Shown here piece by piece: positions 46,901 to 58,900 of a stretch of DNA of 64,000 nucleotides. The notes under the pieces are model-generated. The model did not search any database. It was given only the letters and a program-made list of their open reading frames with translations, and was not told the DNA's origin. The position numbers and the translations under genes were made by a program. Source of the DNA: Vanilla planifolia (Eukaryota > Streptophyta > Magnoliopsida > Asparagales > Orchidaceae); NCBI GenBank assembly GCA_023846275.1, contig CM043870.1, positions 4,401,527-4,465,526 on the forward strand. The letters are read 5' to 3'. The stretch's first letter is position 1. Every line of letters starts with the position of its first letter.

Positions 46901-49900
46901 ATTTTACCAAGGACATGGTTTAAAAAAATTAAATTCAATTGCAATAAATCTCAGCAAAAGAACAATTGGTATACGTTATCACAAAAGTAATGATTGTTGA
47001 CAAGTTTGATTGATTCAAAAAACAAGTTTAAATTACAAATTAAATAGGAGTGTCTAACTTAATTTGTAATAGTTTTAAATAGTTTTATGACTTTTATTTT
47101 ACTTTTTTTTAAGTGTTTTATGACTTTTATTTTACTTGTTTTTAAGTCTTACATATTGTCTAGTTAGCACATGTTATTTACTTAAAATTTTACATTTTTA
47201 TTGTAAGTCAATTTTTAATTAAGTGCAAATATGAAACACAACCTTTAGGGATAAGGCATGCCAACTGCTTTGCAAAAAACTCTCTCCATTGTTCTCCTGT
47301 GCATCTTTTTCCCTGTTCAATGCAAAATCTTCCTACAGAGACTTCCTCTATAAATACTATCCTAAAGCTAACAAATGAGGAACAAGCATTAGGCAACACA
47401 CACAACATACAATATACCTGCTTTTTCAATTACATCCTCCTGCAAATCAATTACTTTTCAGCTCTTCTCTAGTTCCCATTGGATCCTGTTTATAGCATGT
47501 TGATAAAGCAATCTTGTAATTTTTAAGATATTATAGTTATGCATTTTTATTGTCTACAAGAATGCATTTTTCTTAGATTGGGATTTTTTTCACAGAACAA
47601 AAAAAAAATCTAATTCTTTGTTCTCCACTCCTCCTTTTCTCTTCTCGACAAGAAGACCTTCCCAAGCTCTTTTCCTTGTTGAGCACCTCTCTCTATCATT
47701 TCACTCTGGGACTAATAATTCTTCTCACCTCTTCACCCACATGTAGAATTTATATTCACCAATGGTGGATCAAATAGCTTTTCATCAACATGATCATTTA
47801 CAAAGCGATTGCTCAGCAATCATAGACAGATGTTTCCTCTAAAAACATTGTTATCATGCCAACTTCAAAATTTAAATAACATCCTCCAAAAAACTTTAAT
47901 AGCACCCATAATAATTCTTAGGCAAATATCAATAAATAATTAACCTAACAAAGCCTAAACTTAAAACTAGTATCGTTTCAATCAACGTAGCCTAAGTTAT
48001 ACATGGATATATAGTTACTTGATTAGCAAAATGGAATAAAACCATTTTGTAGCCAAGCCATGAAAAATGAATCCCTGCTTTGCACAAAATCAAAATGAAA
48101 TGAAAAGAAAAAAGACAAATAAGAAGAAATTCAATTGTATGGAACTTAGAACTTTAGACCATGAATAGAAAATTTATGCACACATGAAAATTAAGTAAAA
48201 GGATAAGTTTAGAATTTACTCAGAACTTATGGATGTTAATGCATTCACCAATATATCCAAAAGCAGTGGTTCGCTTGTTCCAATATCCACCCTGTGATAC
48301 TATTGTATATTAAAATTAAATCCTTGCTATAAAGGAAAATAAATATATGATAGCATAAGAATAAAATCTACCAAATGCGTGCTAAGTTATCTTGTATCTC
48401 AAGATCACCAATGTTGTAAAATGTGGTTGGTGTCACATTTGCTCCTTGGATAATATCATATCTTGGTCTTTTACTATCCATAATAGACTGGGACAGCTGA
48501 AGATTTAAAAACAAAAAAAATAAGTTTTCTACAAGAGCATCAATAACTTAAATTATTGTTTAAAAGGTTCAGAATCCTAATCCCCAATTGTCAAAGCCAA
48601 TGTTTGCAATTGTTCTATCATGCACTATGTAACTATAAGGAACCCTAACAATAAAGCTCGCCAATTGAAAGCATTTATGCAACCTGGTCTTTTTTTAGCC
48701 TTATTCACCTCGTAGAATTCAAGAATTCACTCAAGAAATTACAAAGGAATATTTTTCAAATCAATGAGTATTAGCATCATCAACTTACTTTCTCAAATCC
48801 CTAGAGATCCTTCCATTCCATCAAGGATATAGGAAAATAATTCTTAAACTGCATTTTAAAATTTATACTAAACAACAGCCAATGGTTCACTATTCTGCTA
48901 GCCTTGCTAGAACAAATAGCTCTATTATAGAGTGACACAATCCAAACTATAAATCTAAATGCAAACCCAATGTATTATAAAATTATAACAATAGAGAATG
49001 AGAATAAAGAGAACTATATTATCCTAATTCATAGACTTTAAAAATTGTTTCAAAGTCATGCAATAGATTTATGTTGGCATAGTGTTTTTCTTTTTTGACT
49101 TATTTAAAAAACAAGAATTAGACAATAGAAAATCCTCTAATTTATAATTTGAAAGAGTACACGAATATGTATCACAACCCATTTAGATACCAATAAGAGA
49201 AAAAAGATTGGTTTCACCAAAATGCCAAATAACTATTAAGTCAAACCCTTTAAATTTCTAAGTGAAAATTACCACACAAGATGAAGCCTCACATTTTTGG
49301 CATGAACCTTTAATAATTTGACCCTTGATAAGGATGCACTCCTATTTTTATGTTCAATTTCCTAAATAGCTTCTCTTGGCTTACCAACCCTAAGCAATCT
49401 ATAATAATGACTAGCACATGCCCACTTAAGCCAATTGAGAGATGTGATTAATATGTAAAATATAGTGAAAAAAATGGAAGTCAGTATCAGAATAACTAAG
49501 GCAATAAATGAAAAAACCTCCATACAACAAGCATTCTCAATTATAAAATAAAGTTGGTTCCTCAAAGATAACCACATCACTTTTAGTGATTCATGGTTAT
49601 CAACAAATAAACAAATAAATGAGCATGAGCTATCTTTTTGAGCAAAACATTGCTTGTGTTTGGTAAAATTGACTTCACGTGCACCTTTCCTACATTTCTT
49701 TGGTGTCTATGACATCAATATGGAGGTCAAATATGATTTAATTCCCAACCCTTGTAAGGTTTGCTCTATCTTTGTCCACTCACCATTCTTTACCCATTTG
49801 CCTTGAGGTCTAAACCATCCTTAGAGGAATTGTTTGATTATCTTAGAAACATCTATGCAAAGCACTACGAATGTGTGGGGGCGACCTAGTTTCACCTTGG

Positions 49901-52900
49901 CAATAGCCCCAAGAAAATGCAACCAATCATGGTCATGGAGGTGGGAGGAGCTCTTCTGACTCAACTCTTCAAGGCATGGAATAACCTTCTTCTAATAAAA
50001 AAATTCTCTATTAAAGGATTGACTTATTTTGACCAATCAATAGGAAATCTATGATAAGGTCCATCCCAACACACATTAACCATCTGGTGCTTCTCCCTTT
50101 GTTGTGGCAAATAGTGCTTATCTTTTTTGAACAAATTTGTAGAGGCGTTCTGCTCCGTATAATCCCCCATACTTTTCTTTAAAAACTACTCATGTTCCTA
50201 TAATCCTCATGGACCACCTCCTTCCTAGCTCTCATTGCATCCAAGTAGGGCCATGAAGATTCTAAAGGACTTCCTCCTAACAAACCCTATGCTTGGTATC
50301 TGATAACCCAACAATGTGGTTAATATATACTCTATAATGCATTTGCAACATATTTTGTTGATTTCTCACCATTATCCTTCTTCAATACTATTCTGGTGTT
50401 TCTTGTTTTCCATGTGTCCTTTTAATTCAAACTTGGTAATATCCTAACTTCATGTTTAAATTTGTGAAAATCCTTTTGCTATTCAATTGGTCAAGAAGTT
50501 TGTTAGCTTGAAGCAAAGGGTATTGGATTTTGATTATAATTTTATTAAGAGCATTATAATCAAGGCACACATGCCATCTTTTGTTGTTCTTTGGAACCAT
50601 AACCATGGGTAATCCACATGATGATTTGTTTGGCTTCAATGCTCCAATCTTTAGCAATTCCGTCACTTGCTTCTCAATCTCCTCAATCTCCACTGCCAAG
50701 TGTTAGTATATCCCAATATTTGGTAAATGTGCATTTGGCATGAATATAATTTTGTGTTCTTTCTCTTTGGGGTTAGCTCTTAAGATTCTTCAAATAAGGT
50801 AGAGTATTTCTCAACAAAGATCTTCCACTTCTCTCTTGTCACTGAAGATAACAATTCAACTCGGCCATTAGGTTTCTTTAGTTGAACTACCAACAATAGG
50901 TAACTTCAACAAGTATTCATAAGTCTCTTGACTTGGCCAACAAACACAAATCCGTCAGTTTAAGTCCTTAGTTTTGATTCATAAAATACTTTTTTCCATC
51001 ATTTGTAAACTGTTATTATTGTGCTCCTTGAAAGAATATTGCATCCCAATCCTATAAGTATTTTTGAGGATGATCTAACAGATATAAAAAAAGTAGCATT
51101 TCGCACAACCTCGTCAATATAGTCTTGCATCATGATGAGCTTCGCCCCGTCATGCTGCTTGATCTTTGGCTCATTATCTCACTTTACCTACACTAACAAG
51201 TGGGGTCAAGGATAATGCGTAATCATGGATTCTAGCCATTTTCCAAAGTTAAGTGATATAAGATTCTTCTTATTAACCATGTTGATGATCACTCGTATCA
51301 ATTCCTTCACTGGAGCTTAAAGAGCAAATAGTACTTAAGATTTTTCTTCCATTCTTACCTTGTTTGTTTCCAATGACTTCACCATTAAGGCAGTACTTGG
51401 ATCACAGTTTGCATTGCCTTGAGCATTTAACCTAATTAGTAATGGTCATCATTATCTTTCCTAGATATCCATTTGTCCTCTTAGATTAAAACTATGGGTG
51501 TATTCTCAAGCATTTCTCATCGATGTGCCTAATCTTTTGATGGTGACCACAATAATTTCTTAAGTCCTAATTCAAATTACTTAAGATTGATTCTTTCATG
51601 GATGGATATGAATGTTGTTACTCATATTGTTTTTCTTTTCCTACTTTATAGAATCTCTCAAACTCTTGGAATTGCTATTTGTATTTTCACTTATAGTCTT
51701 ATGTTAGTCTACCTAAACATTATTGCATAGAAATTAGCTTAACTAAGTCTAAAAAGCAAATAACGACCTCCATTACAATCAAGTGATGTAGTCACATAGT
51801 GTGCTTCATCATTGTGGAAACCACATCAGCCAATGCACAAAGTGCCACATTCTATAGTCAAAATTTGGTGGTTAACTCTTAGACTTTCGCTCGGATGTCG
51901 CAAATTGTGCAACTTTTGTCATTGTTCCTCGATATATCACATCAAATAACACTTTTGAAATATGAATCTCTTGAAGTTGCTCCACAACATCTCTTGGTTC
52001 GTAATTCTCTTGAGACAGGAATTCTACCATAGAAATGTAATGAGTTTTAATTTGACAAATGCAACATTATTTACTAGTACTCATATTATGAAAAATAGGT
52101 CTACCCAGTTATACAACTTATCAACGTTTACTTTCCCATGTTAAGCTAGAAACTTAGCCTTCACTTTCACCTAAAAGGTTCTTTGTTATCCTTCAAACTA
52201 TGAAGACACTATGTTGATGACATTAGCCTTATCTTCCTCAACATTCTTCGTCAAATGTGACATAGTCCGACCTTCCTGTAGTGGGGTTTGGATGCATCCT
52301 ACCTCAAGTATGATCTCCTCACATTTAGTTTTCCAAGGCTATTATTGTGGTAGGTTTGTGCTTCATCGTGATCTATACTAAGATTTAAACAACTTGAGCC
52401 AACCTTGCCATTTGGTACTCCAATGATTGATTGGATTCTTTGTAATCTCTACTCCAATTTGAAGAAGGGAATCCAAGAGAATGACTCAACATTCAAATCA
52501 AAGCGCCAAGAAAGATATTATCTGAGGCACTGTTAATCCACATGGAGTTAATCATCACCAACATTACATTGGTTAAAATGTAAAACTTTATCTTTTGCAA
52601 TGTGAAACTTAGGAATATTATAGTTTTTATGTATGCACTACTTAATTATATTCATAAGATAATAATACTACTCTAGACTTGTATTAATTCAATTGTAATA
52701 TCATTACATTCATGATCTAGAGTTAGGTTAATCCTTCACGTAATAAAATTAGGTATAAAACAAGCTTTATTCTTTACAACCCATTAAACATATAATACAA
52801 TAGCTCATATCATACCTGTCTACTCTATTTGGCTTAAAGTCTCAACTAAAGTTTGAAATTGTCATGGGATTATATAGGTATGATGGTTTCATCATACAAA

Positions 52901-55900
52901 AGAGACCATCGACAAACAAATGGTTAAAAGCATGAACAGGCTCGTACAAGGCATTGGCCTTGTATGTGTGTCGCCCGATATCTAAGAGTTGAGTTTCCAC
53001 CAGCATCGAATGAGTACGAAACTTTCTTCATACAAGTATGCATCTTATTTCCTCTCGAGCTCCATTGCTTGTATAAGCCTAATACTAGTCGAACAAGTAT
53101 GATTGCTATATCATACTAGTACAATTTTATTCTGTTATTGTTAGCTTGGTCATACGCAAGATAGTTTTTATACGATTGCTAAGTTGTATTTACAACTTAC
53201 ATATCATACAATATGAAGTAAAGTATAATAATTATATGTTTCTATATAAATCATAGATAATATAAATAACTTTAAAATAGCAATGTGCTCGTTTTGTTGT
53301 ATGAGTACAATACTTATATTGTATAAATACGCGATCTAATATAGATGATATCCTTACACATATGAGAACGATTCATACATCCAACATATACGACCATTGT
53401 TATACATAAAAATTAGAACAAATAGTTGTTGGCTTGGTATCATATAAATATAATAGTTCTATCGTATGAGTAAGATTGTCATTCCATAAGTTTAACATCT
53501 CAAATGTCAAAATGGTCAAACAAAGACAAACCATGCATCAAACTTGTACGATGGTATTCTTCACAATATTTATTGTCGTACCATTACGATAAGGTGTATC
53601 GTGTGTGTACGATTGTTGTCTTAGACTGTTTAAATTAACTAACATAAGTTCGTACAAGCATTTGTACTTTTATAAACACAACATATAATATCTTTCCCAA
53701 GAGCTTGACTCCTGGCGAAAATATATATTATAATTAGCTATCAATTATCACACAAGTATGACTTATTAATATGATAAGATGAATTGCTTTGTATTAATAT
53801 GATTTGCGTGATCGTCTGATACGATATGCACATAAACTTAAGCATTGGAGTATGGATTGGTATCGTAAAGTATGAGAATCTCTCTCGGACTTGTATGATA
53901 TATCATTTTAGAACAAAAAGAACTAGTCACATCATCAGGTCGTTAAGACGAGCTTTGTTAAATTCTTTTGTCTTGATATAATCTAGGCAACGCACTAACA
54001 CGAACAATATCCTGAGAACAAACATCTATTTTTATCATCTTTGGAAAGCATAATTAACTATTACATGTTTCATAACCTGTCTTGGGATTGATCTTAGTAT
54101 AAAAAGAGAGACAATTCTAAGAGAAAGCACTAATGCTACGAATTGCAAATCAAGAGAATAAAAGAAAGAACCAAAACATCCTAAGAACCCAATTGAAGCA
54201 TTCATTTGTCTTAAGCACTTACATTTTGGTTTTTACTACACTACTTTCCCTTTGATTCATATTAGTAATATCTTTTCTTTACTTAGTTTAGTGCCACACT
54301 TGTACTAAAAAAATTTAAGGTTTAGGATATTATATGTATCAATTGTAAGAGTTGCATTCTTTCTCTTAGTTGAGACAAGTAAAAATACCCAATCTCCCTA
54401 GATATTTGAAACTTCCAACTTTAAAAGCGGTGTAATCAGCAATGTCAATTCAACGTATAACTTCCTCATAAAATATCATTTCTTCTCCTACGCCTTGGTC
54501 GTGAGGGGTCCTTGAGTTCTTTTTCAATTGGTTCTCTCATGACTTCTTCTATCATGTTATGCAATACAAAGATCAAAGGGTTATTCTTGAGTTCCGGAAA
54601 GCGATTCACAATATTACATTTGGCACTCAACTCTTGTTGTTTCCTCTCAACTCTTTGGTTGGCTTTTACCATCAATTCTATTTTTTCTCAAGAAGTAATT
54701 GGACTAATCCAAATGCACTTCAATCTCTTAAGAAATAGACCTCTAAAGTCTTCTTCCTTACTAGGCCAATTTCTAGTCACTTGCATTTTGGAAATTAGCA
54801 ATATCATCATTACCACATTGTGTTAGTCATGAATATGCTTCATACACTACATGCATTTCCATATCAGTAATACACAAAACTGTAGGATAAAATCTCAAAA
54901 CTCTTGGCAAGATGACGGCTTTATGGTGTTATGACCCAACATAAACTTAAAACAATTCTAGTTTGTGCAACACAAATACCTGCATGTTCATTGAATTGCA
55001 ACCTCCAAGGCGGCCAATGATATGCCAGGCTCGAAGTGTCTGAACAAAATACAAAACCCAAATCATAGGAACATTGCTGCTGTACTTTTCAAGGAAAACA
55101 ACTGCATTAAAGTTGTACAACGGCTCACATCACATATCAAAGTCACATCCTTCGGCAATGGAACATTGTAGAACTCAAACCAAATGTAAGAGTTTGAAAA
55201 ATCAAACCTGATGAAAGGCAAAACAATACCGGAAAATTTCACCTTCAAGATTTATTATCTTCATAAGAGCAAACTTAACAAAAAAAAATGTAGTTGAAAA
55301 TGTAACCTCTTGAAGACAACTTTCATGGGTATTGCAGACCCAGTCTTCGCATGCAATATCTTATTTCTCTTCTTCTTTATCCTCTCCTCCAACTTCGAGA
55401 AAAAAAAAAATCATTTAAAAGCCCGTTTAGAGCGAGAGCAAAAACAAATAGACGGCCGATTAGGGAGGAAAAAAAAACCATAGATTGACCCTTCTCCGGG
55501 TCATCGAAGTAACTTCCGAGGATCTCCGCGATCTCGGGGTCCCTATCGTAGTCTTTCTCGTCTCCTCTGCCTCGAAATGCACTCTCACTGGTGAATTCCT
55601 CGTCGCACTCTTCGTTATACTGATCTTCGTACTCTTTGTTTCCGCCATCAATTGAGGTCGAGAGATCCTCCGGTTTTCTTTCGTCTCTCCCACCCTCTTC
55701 TTCTCTCTCCTCGATTTCAAGGATCTCCTTGAAGGTTTTAGTTTGACCTTTACCTCTCGCCCGGCAGATGAAGGTAGAGAGTCGGGCTCGAACGGCTTGA
55801 CGATGAACTGAGGGAGGAAGCAATACAGGAAAATCAGTCGAAACTCGAGTTTGGCCCACTCGACCACAGATTGGAGGGAGAAATCGATCAAGGAGAGAGC

Positions 55901-55922
55901 TGAACTTGTGTTGGAGAAGCAT
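43978..55922 (-). CDS. DUF3531-family protein, probably organelle-targeted
   Basis: There are seven exons on the minus strand: 55922-55479, 55392-55307, 55207-55129, 55039-54980, 48496-48372, 48291-48220 and 44080-43978. All are GT..AG with phases 0,2,0,0,2,2, giving 322 residues and a TAG stop. Residues 1 to about 60 are basic, Ser/Leu-rich and poor in acid, like a chloroplast or mitochondrial transit peptide. An acidic stretch follows (EIEEREEEGG, EYEDQYNEECDEE). The DUF3531 core has KTGSAIPMKVVFKRFDFSNS, IWFEFYN, LICD, AWHIIGRLGGCNSMNMQ, GANVTPTTFYNIGDLE, IGTSEPLLLDILVNAL and GIKQVVFGGFEFENWKENL. Plants encode this conserved domain (for example Arabidopsis At5g08400); its function is not established to my knowledge. 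The ATG at 55922 is the first Met after an in-frame TAA. No break was seen despite the TE-filled introns. Confidence 0.9.
44868..45132 (-). mobile_element. Copia LTR in inverted orientation (265 bp)
   Basis: Read on the minus strand it starts TGTTGAAATTAATC and ends CTTCCAACA, so it has TG..CA borders. It is a diverged reverse complement of the plus-oriented LTR at 47051-47337; the best block (about 44999-45092 against 47121-47205) shares CACATGTTATTTACTTAA. It abuts the 3' end of a truncated plus-oriented LTR at 45133. Confidence 0.7.
45133..47337 (+). mobile_element. Decayed Ty1/copia retrotransposon with truncated 5' LTR
   Basis: Positions 45133-45196 are the last 64 bases of a plus LTR (ending TTTTACA), matched by 47268-47337. 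Then TGGCATCAGAGCC at 45198 is an initiator-Met tRNA primer-binding site. The pol remnants run in order. RT is at about 45590-46400: EPQSFKE, then EELAS, YKTKFKEDGS, LVAKGYSQ, FLNSNLEEDIYVKQL, IFISQENYLINLLKRF and NLVGPLIYMT. RNase H is at about 46560-46900, including MSWTSKK, with stops and frameshifts throughout. A purine-rich AAATAGGAG precedes the 3' LTR (47051-47337, TGTC..TACA). It lies antisense within the DUF3531 intron and is dead. Confidence 0.85.
49900..52500 (-). mobile_element. Decayed Ty3/gypsy retrotransposon fragment
   Basis: The best evidence is minus-strand 50699-50427. It reads EIEKQVTELLKIGALKPNKS, then GLPMVMVPKNNKRWHVCLDY, ALNKIIIKIQYPL, LLDQLNSKRIF and GYYQV. This is the N-terminal part of gypsy reverse transcriptase (consensus '[26 protein letters not shown]'). 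Further along that strand, about 50080-50040 resembles the integrase 'MDFI-GLP' region. Upstream (52500-51000) a degenerate gag/protease region is suspected but not firm. Multiple stops are present and no LTRs were identified. Confidence 0.7.
52900..53900. repeat. Region rich in diverged GTACGA/CATACAAG words
   Basis: Short related words (TCGTACAAG, CATACAAGTATG, ACAAGTATGATT, TTATACGATTG, GTACGATTGTTG, TATCATAC) recur on both strands with irregular spacing across about 1 kb. No fixed period could be set by eye. It may be an old satellite-like array or the internal part of a transposon. Confidence 0.35.
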
Positions 55923-58900
55923 CTCCTCACTGTGCTCGGCAGTTTTCCACGGCAGTTCTTATTGACTTCATTTTTTCTTTTAAGATTCCGTTTTATTACC
56001 GATTTAAAAAAATATGCTTTAAAAAATTATTAAAAACATTAGAAAAACATATTATGTGAGAAAGAAATTCTTGTAATAAATATTATTAATATAAATTTTG
56101 ATATAAAACAAAAATAATTTGAAACCCAATTCTCATGACTTCAATTATGATTTTGTATTATTGTATTTTAAAAATAAATAAATAAATAGTAACAAACATT
56201 GAATGCTGTTAAACAAAATTTTGAACTTGAGAATAACCTTATTAAAGAATTTTGTGAATATGTATTCCTAATGTTTTGTTAATTTATATAAATCAAATAT
56301 TTTGAAATTTTAAAGGCAATATTATAATAATTAGATAAGCTCATTTTGTGTTCAAAAATGTTTTGAATATTTGTCAAATTGATATGGTTGATATTATTAA
56401 CATAAAAATGAAATTCAATTCTACTGGTCTAGCATATAGATGTCGTATTTAAGATATTATAATATTGATCTAACTAAGGTCAAAGCATAGTGTATCCATC
56501 AATCATATTTTGCCCATAACTCGTTGGTCCAAACATATAGTATGAGACGTTTCTTATATCCATCAAGTATATTATAGACTTAAATCCAAACAAAATTTAC
56601 AGATTATGCATCATATTAGAAGTGAAGCCAAGGATTTCTATCTCATTAGCACATCTGATAAATACCTAATCAATTATTGGGTGCACAAGTTTCAAAGCAC
56701 TTTGTCAAAAATGATATAAAGTCAATTCTCAATGCAAAATGTAGTAGCTAATTAAATTCATTATTATCCTCCCAACTAGGCTTTTAAGAAAATGCTACAT
56801 TACCACTTCAATTCATTGAAGGATAGAAATTGTCAAAAACAAAAGAATCTTCGTGTCAATGAATCAAAAGGCTTGAAAAACAATAACAAAAACTTAAGGA
56901 GAGAAGAGAGAAGAATATTAAAAAGAAAAGATAGGATTAAAAATACCTCAATTAAATTCATACATCTAAAGAGAGAAAAAACTAGATTTTTTTGATATTC
57001 TACTTATATTTACCATCATAATGAAAACCTTTATGCATTATTATCATAGATTTTTCCTATTTAAAGGGGTTTTCACAATACAACTTATCTATTATGATAT
57101 TTTAATATTATTTTATTTGCTTTCTAAATCATTCTTTTTACTCTTTAAAATAATGATCATGTTAAAGACATTGTTAGCATTCAACTTTTTTAGTGTTATT
57201 ATTAAGAGATGAATAATACTCAATATTTCTACACAACTTTTATTTTCTTATTAATTGCAAAGAGCAACAACTGAGTAGATTGTTATTTAGCAAATGAAAC
57301 TCATGCTGCTCCATAAATAGAGAGTATACTTGAATGTTAATAAAATATCATAATTAATGAATATGAATTGAGACCTTCAAAATGAACATCATTAGTCTCT
57401 CTCTCTCAATATAACTTCTAATTTAGAGCTATGCCTCTAAAATAGATGCATGATACTTCAAAAGAAGAATACAAGTTGTAAAAATAATTAAATGAATCAT
57501 TAAACTCTCAAACACACTAATTTTGTGAAAATCAGAGTTGCCTAAGCAATAAAACGAAAGATATGAGATTTTTAAGAATTAAATAATATTTTTAATATAA
57601 AACTAAAATATATAAAAAATAATAATAAATACCAAGTAAAATTAAAAAAATTATGAAACTAAATCACTACATAAAGTGTATAAAAAAAACTCAATATAAA
57701 ATTATCTTAACATAAAAAAAGTGTCCTAGTCACAAAATTAAAATTTGAATAACTTAATAATAATAATAATATAAAATAATTATTGCAATGATTTTTAAAT
57801 TTAAAAACTTATTAAAACACTAAACAACCATAAGAAAATACTAAAATAAGTTGATAAGTAAACTTGTAAATATATAAAATTGGTTGACAAATTTTTGAAG
57901 ATTAATTTGATAAAAAATTTTAGAATATTTAAATTTTAATAACATTGCTTTTTATTTTTCTTTTCTAAGATCCCTAAACATAATATCAGAGAAGCTCAAT
58001 TGGGCAATGATTTCAAGTAATGAAAACTAACAAAAGAAGAGAGGATGTTTTTGTTAGAAGAAGAGAAATGATCAGTTGTCTTGAAGGCATGTTTTGTGAG
58101 GAATTGTAAGATTAAGTGGGGGGCAAAGATATAATCAAGGGTTTTAAAAAGAAAGGAAGTTAGGTTATTATGAGATTTTAATATCCACCAAAATAATTCT
58201 AAAGATCACCTAAGTCAAGGAAAAAGAAAGGAGAATAAGTCTAAGGGAAGATTAAGGAATTTGGGAATTATGATAACAGAGCTAGTAAGGAAACTATAGA
58301 AATCCCTTATGCAACTAAGTGAAGAGGAATAGAAGAATTGGAGATCAGGAAAAAGGGAAACTTTGCGATCAAATAAAGGCATGATTATTATAAATTGATA
58401 AATTGAGTTAAACAGGCTTTTATATCATGTATGTATAAGATTGATGTACTAATCGTTCAAAATTTGGAGACCTCAAACTAGGAATAAAGATTTAATTACC
58501 AAAAAATAGAAGATAAATGATATCATGTTGTATTGCTTACTTTATAATGCAAATTGGTGCTTATTCTTATATTATATGTGGATGATGCAAAAAATGTTAA
58601 GAGCATATCTCATTTTGGAAAAAGCTATCTATTATAAATTAAATTATTTCTTATAAGGAAATTGGAAAATAAAAAATGAAAAGGAGATAAAAACTAAAGT
58701 TTAACGATAAGAAAAGGGCTAAAAGTATAAAAAATTATGGTTACTAGAAAAGCATATCTCATTTTAGAGCATAATCGAGATGTGGAGCTTAAGAAATCAT
58801 TAATCAAATGTATCCCATTTTGGAGCACAATTTTGAGGTAGAGCCCAAAAGATTTAAAATAGAATAAGCCATTGTTCTTAAACTAAACTAGAATGAGAAA

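Larger units (their letters stand above)
44081..48219 (-). other. DUF3531 gene intron 6 (4.1 kb)
   Basis: The intron is flanked by TCTGA|GTAAAT and TGACAG|CTATGT on the minus strand and is phase 2. It contains the plus-strand copia relic and its inverted LTR (44868-47337). Positions 44.1-44.85 and 47.4-48.2 kb hold no recognisable gene; 44.5-44.8 and 47.6-47.75 kb are CT-rich and may be further transposon sequence. Confidence 0.8.
48497..54979 (-). other. DUF3531 gene intron 4 (6.5 kb)
   Basis: The intron runs from ATGCAG|GTATTT to ATCTTCAG|CTGTCC on the minus strand and is phase 0. It contains the gypsy relic (about 49900-52500) and a stretch rich in diverged CATACAAG/GTACGA-type words (about 52900-53900). 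A basic minus-strand frame at 54466-54675 ends PRRRRRNDIL but is not recognised. Confidence 0.8.

Noticed and set aside
54466..54675. Basic minus-strand frame ending in an Arg-rich tail
   Set aside because: It lies within a DUF3531 intron close to transposon relics. No domain was recognised and phase does not connect with neighbouring exons.
55460..55930. A 156-codon minus-strand frame overlapping DUF3531 exon 1
   Set aside because: It is the alternative frame of the same exon. Only the frame starting at 55922 leads in phase into the conserved exons.
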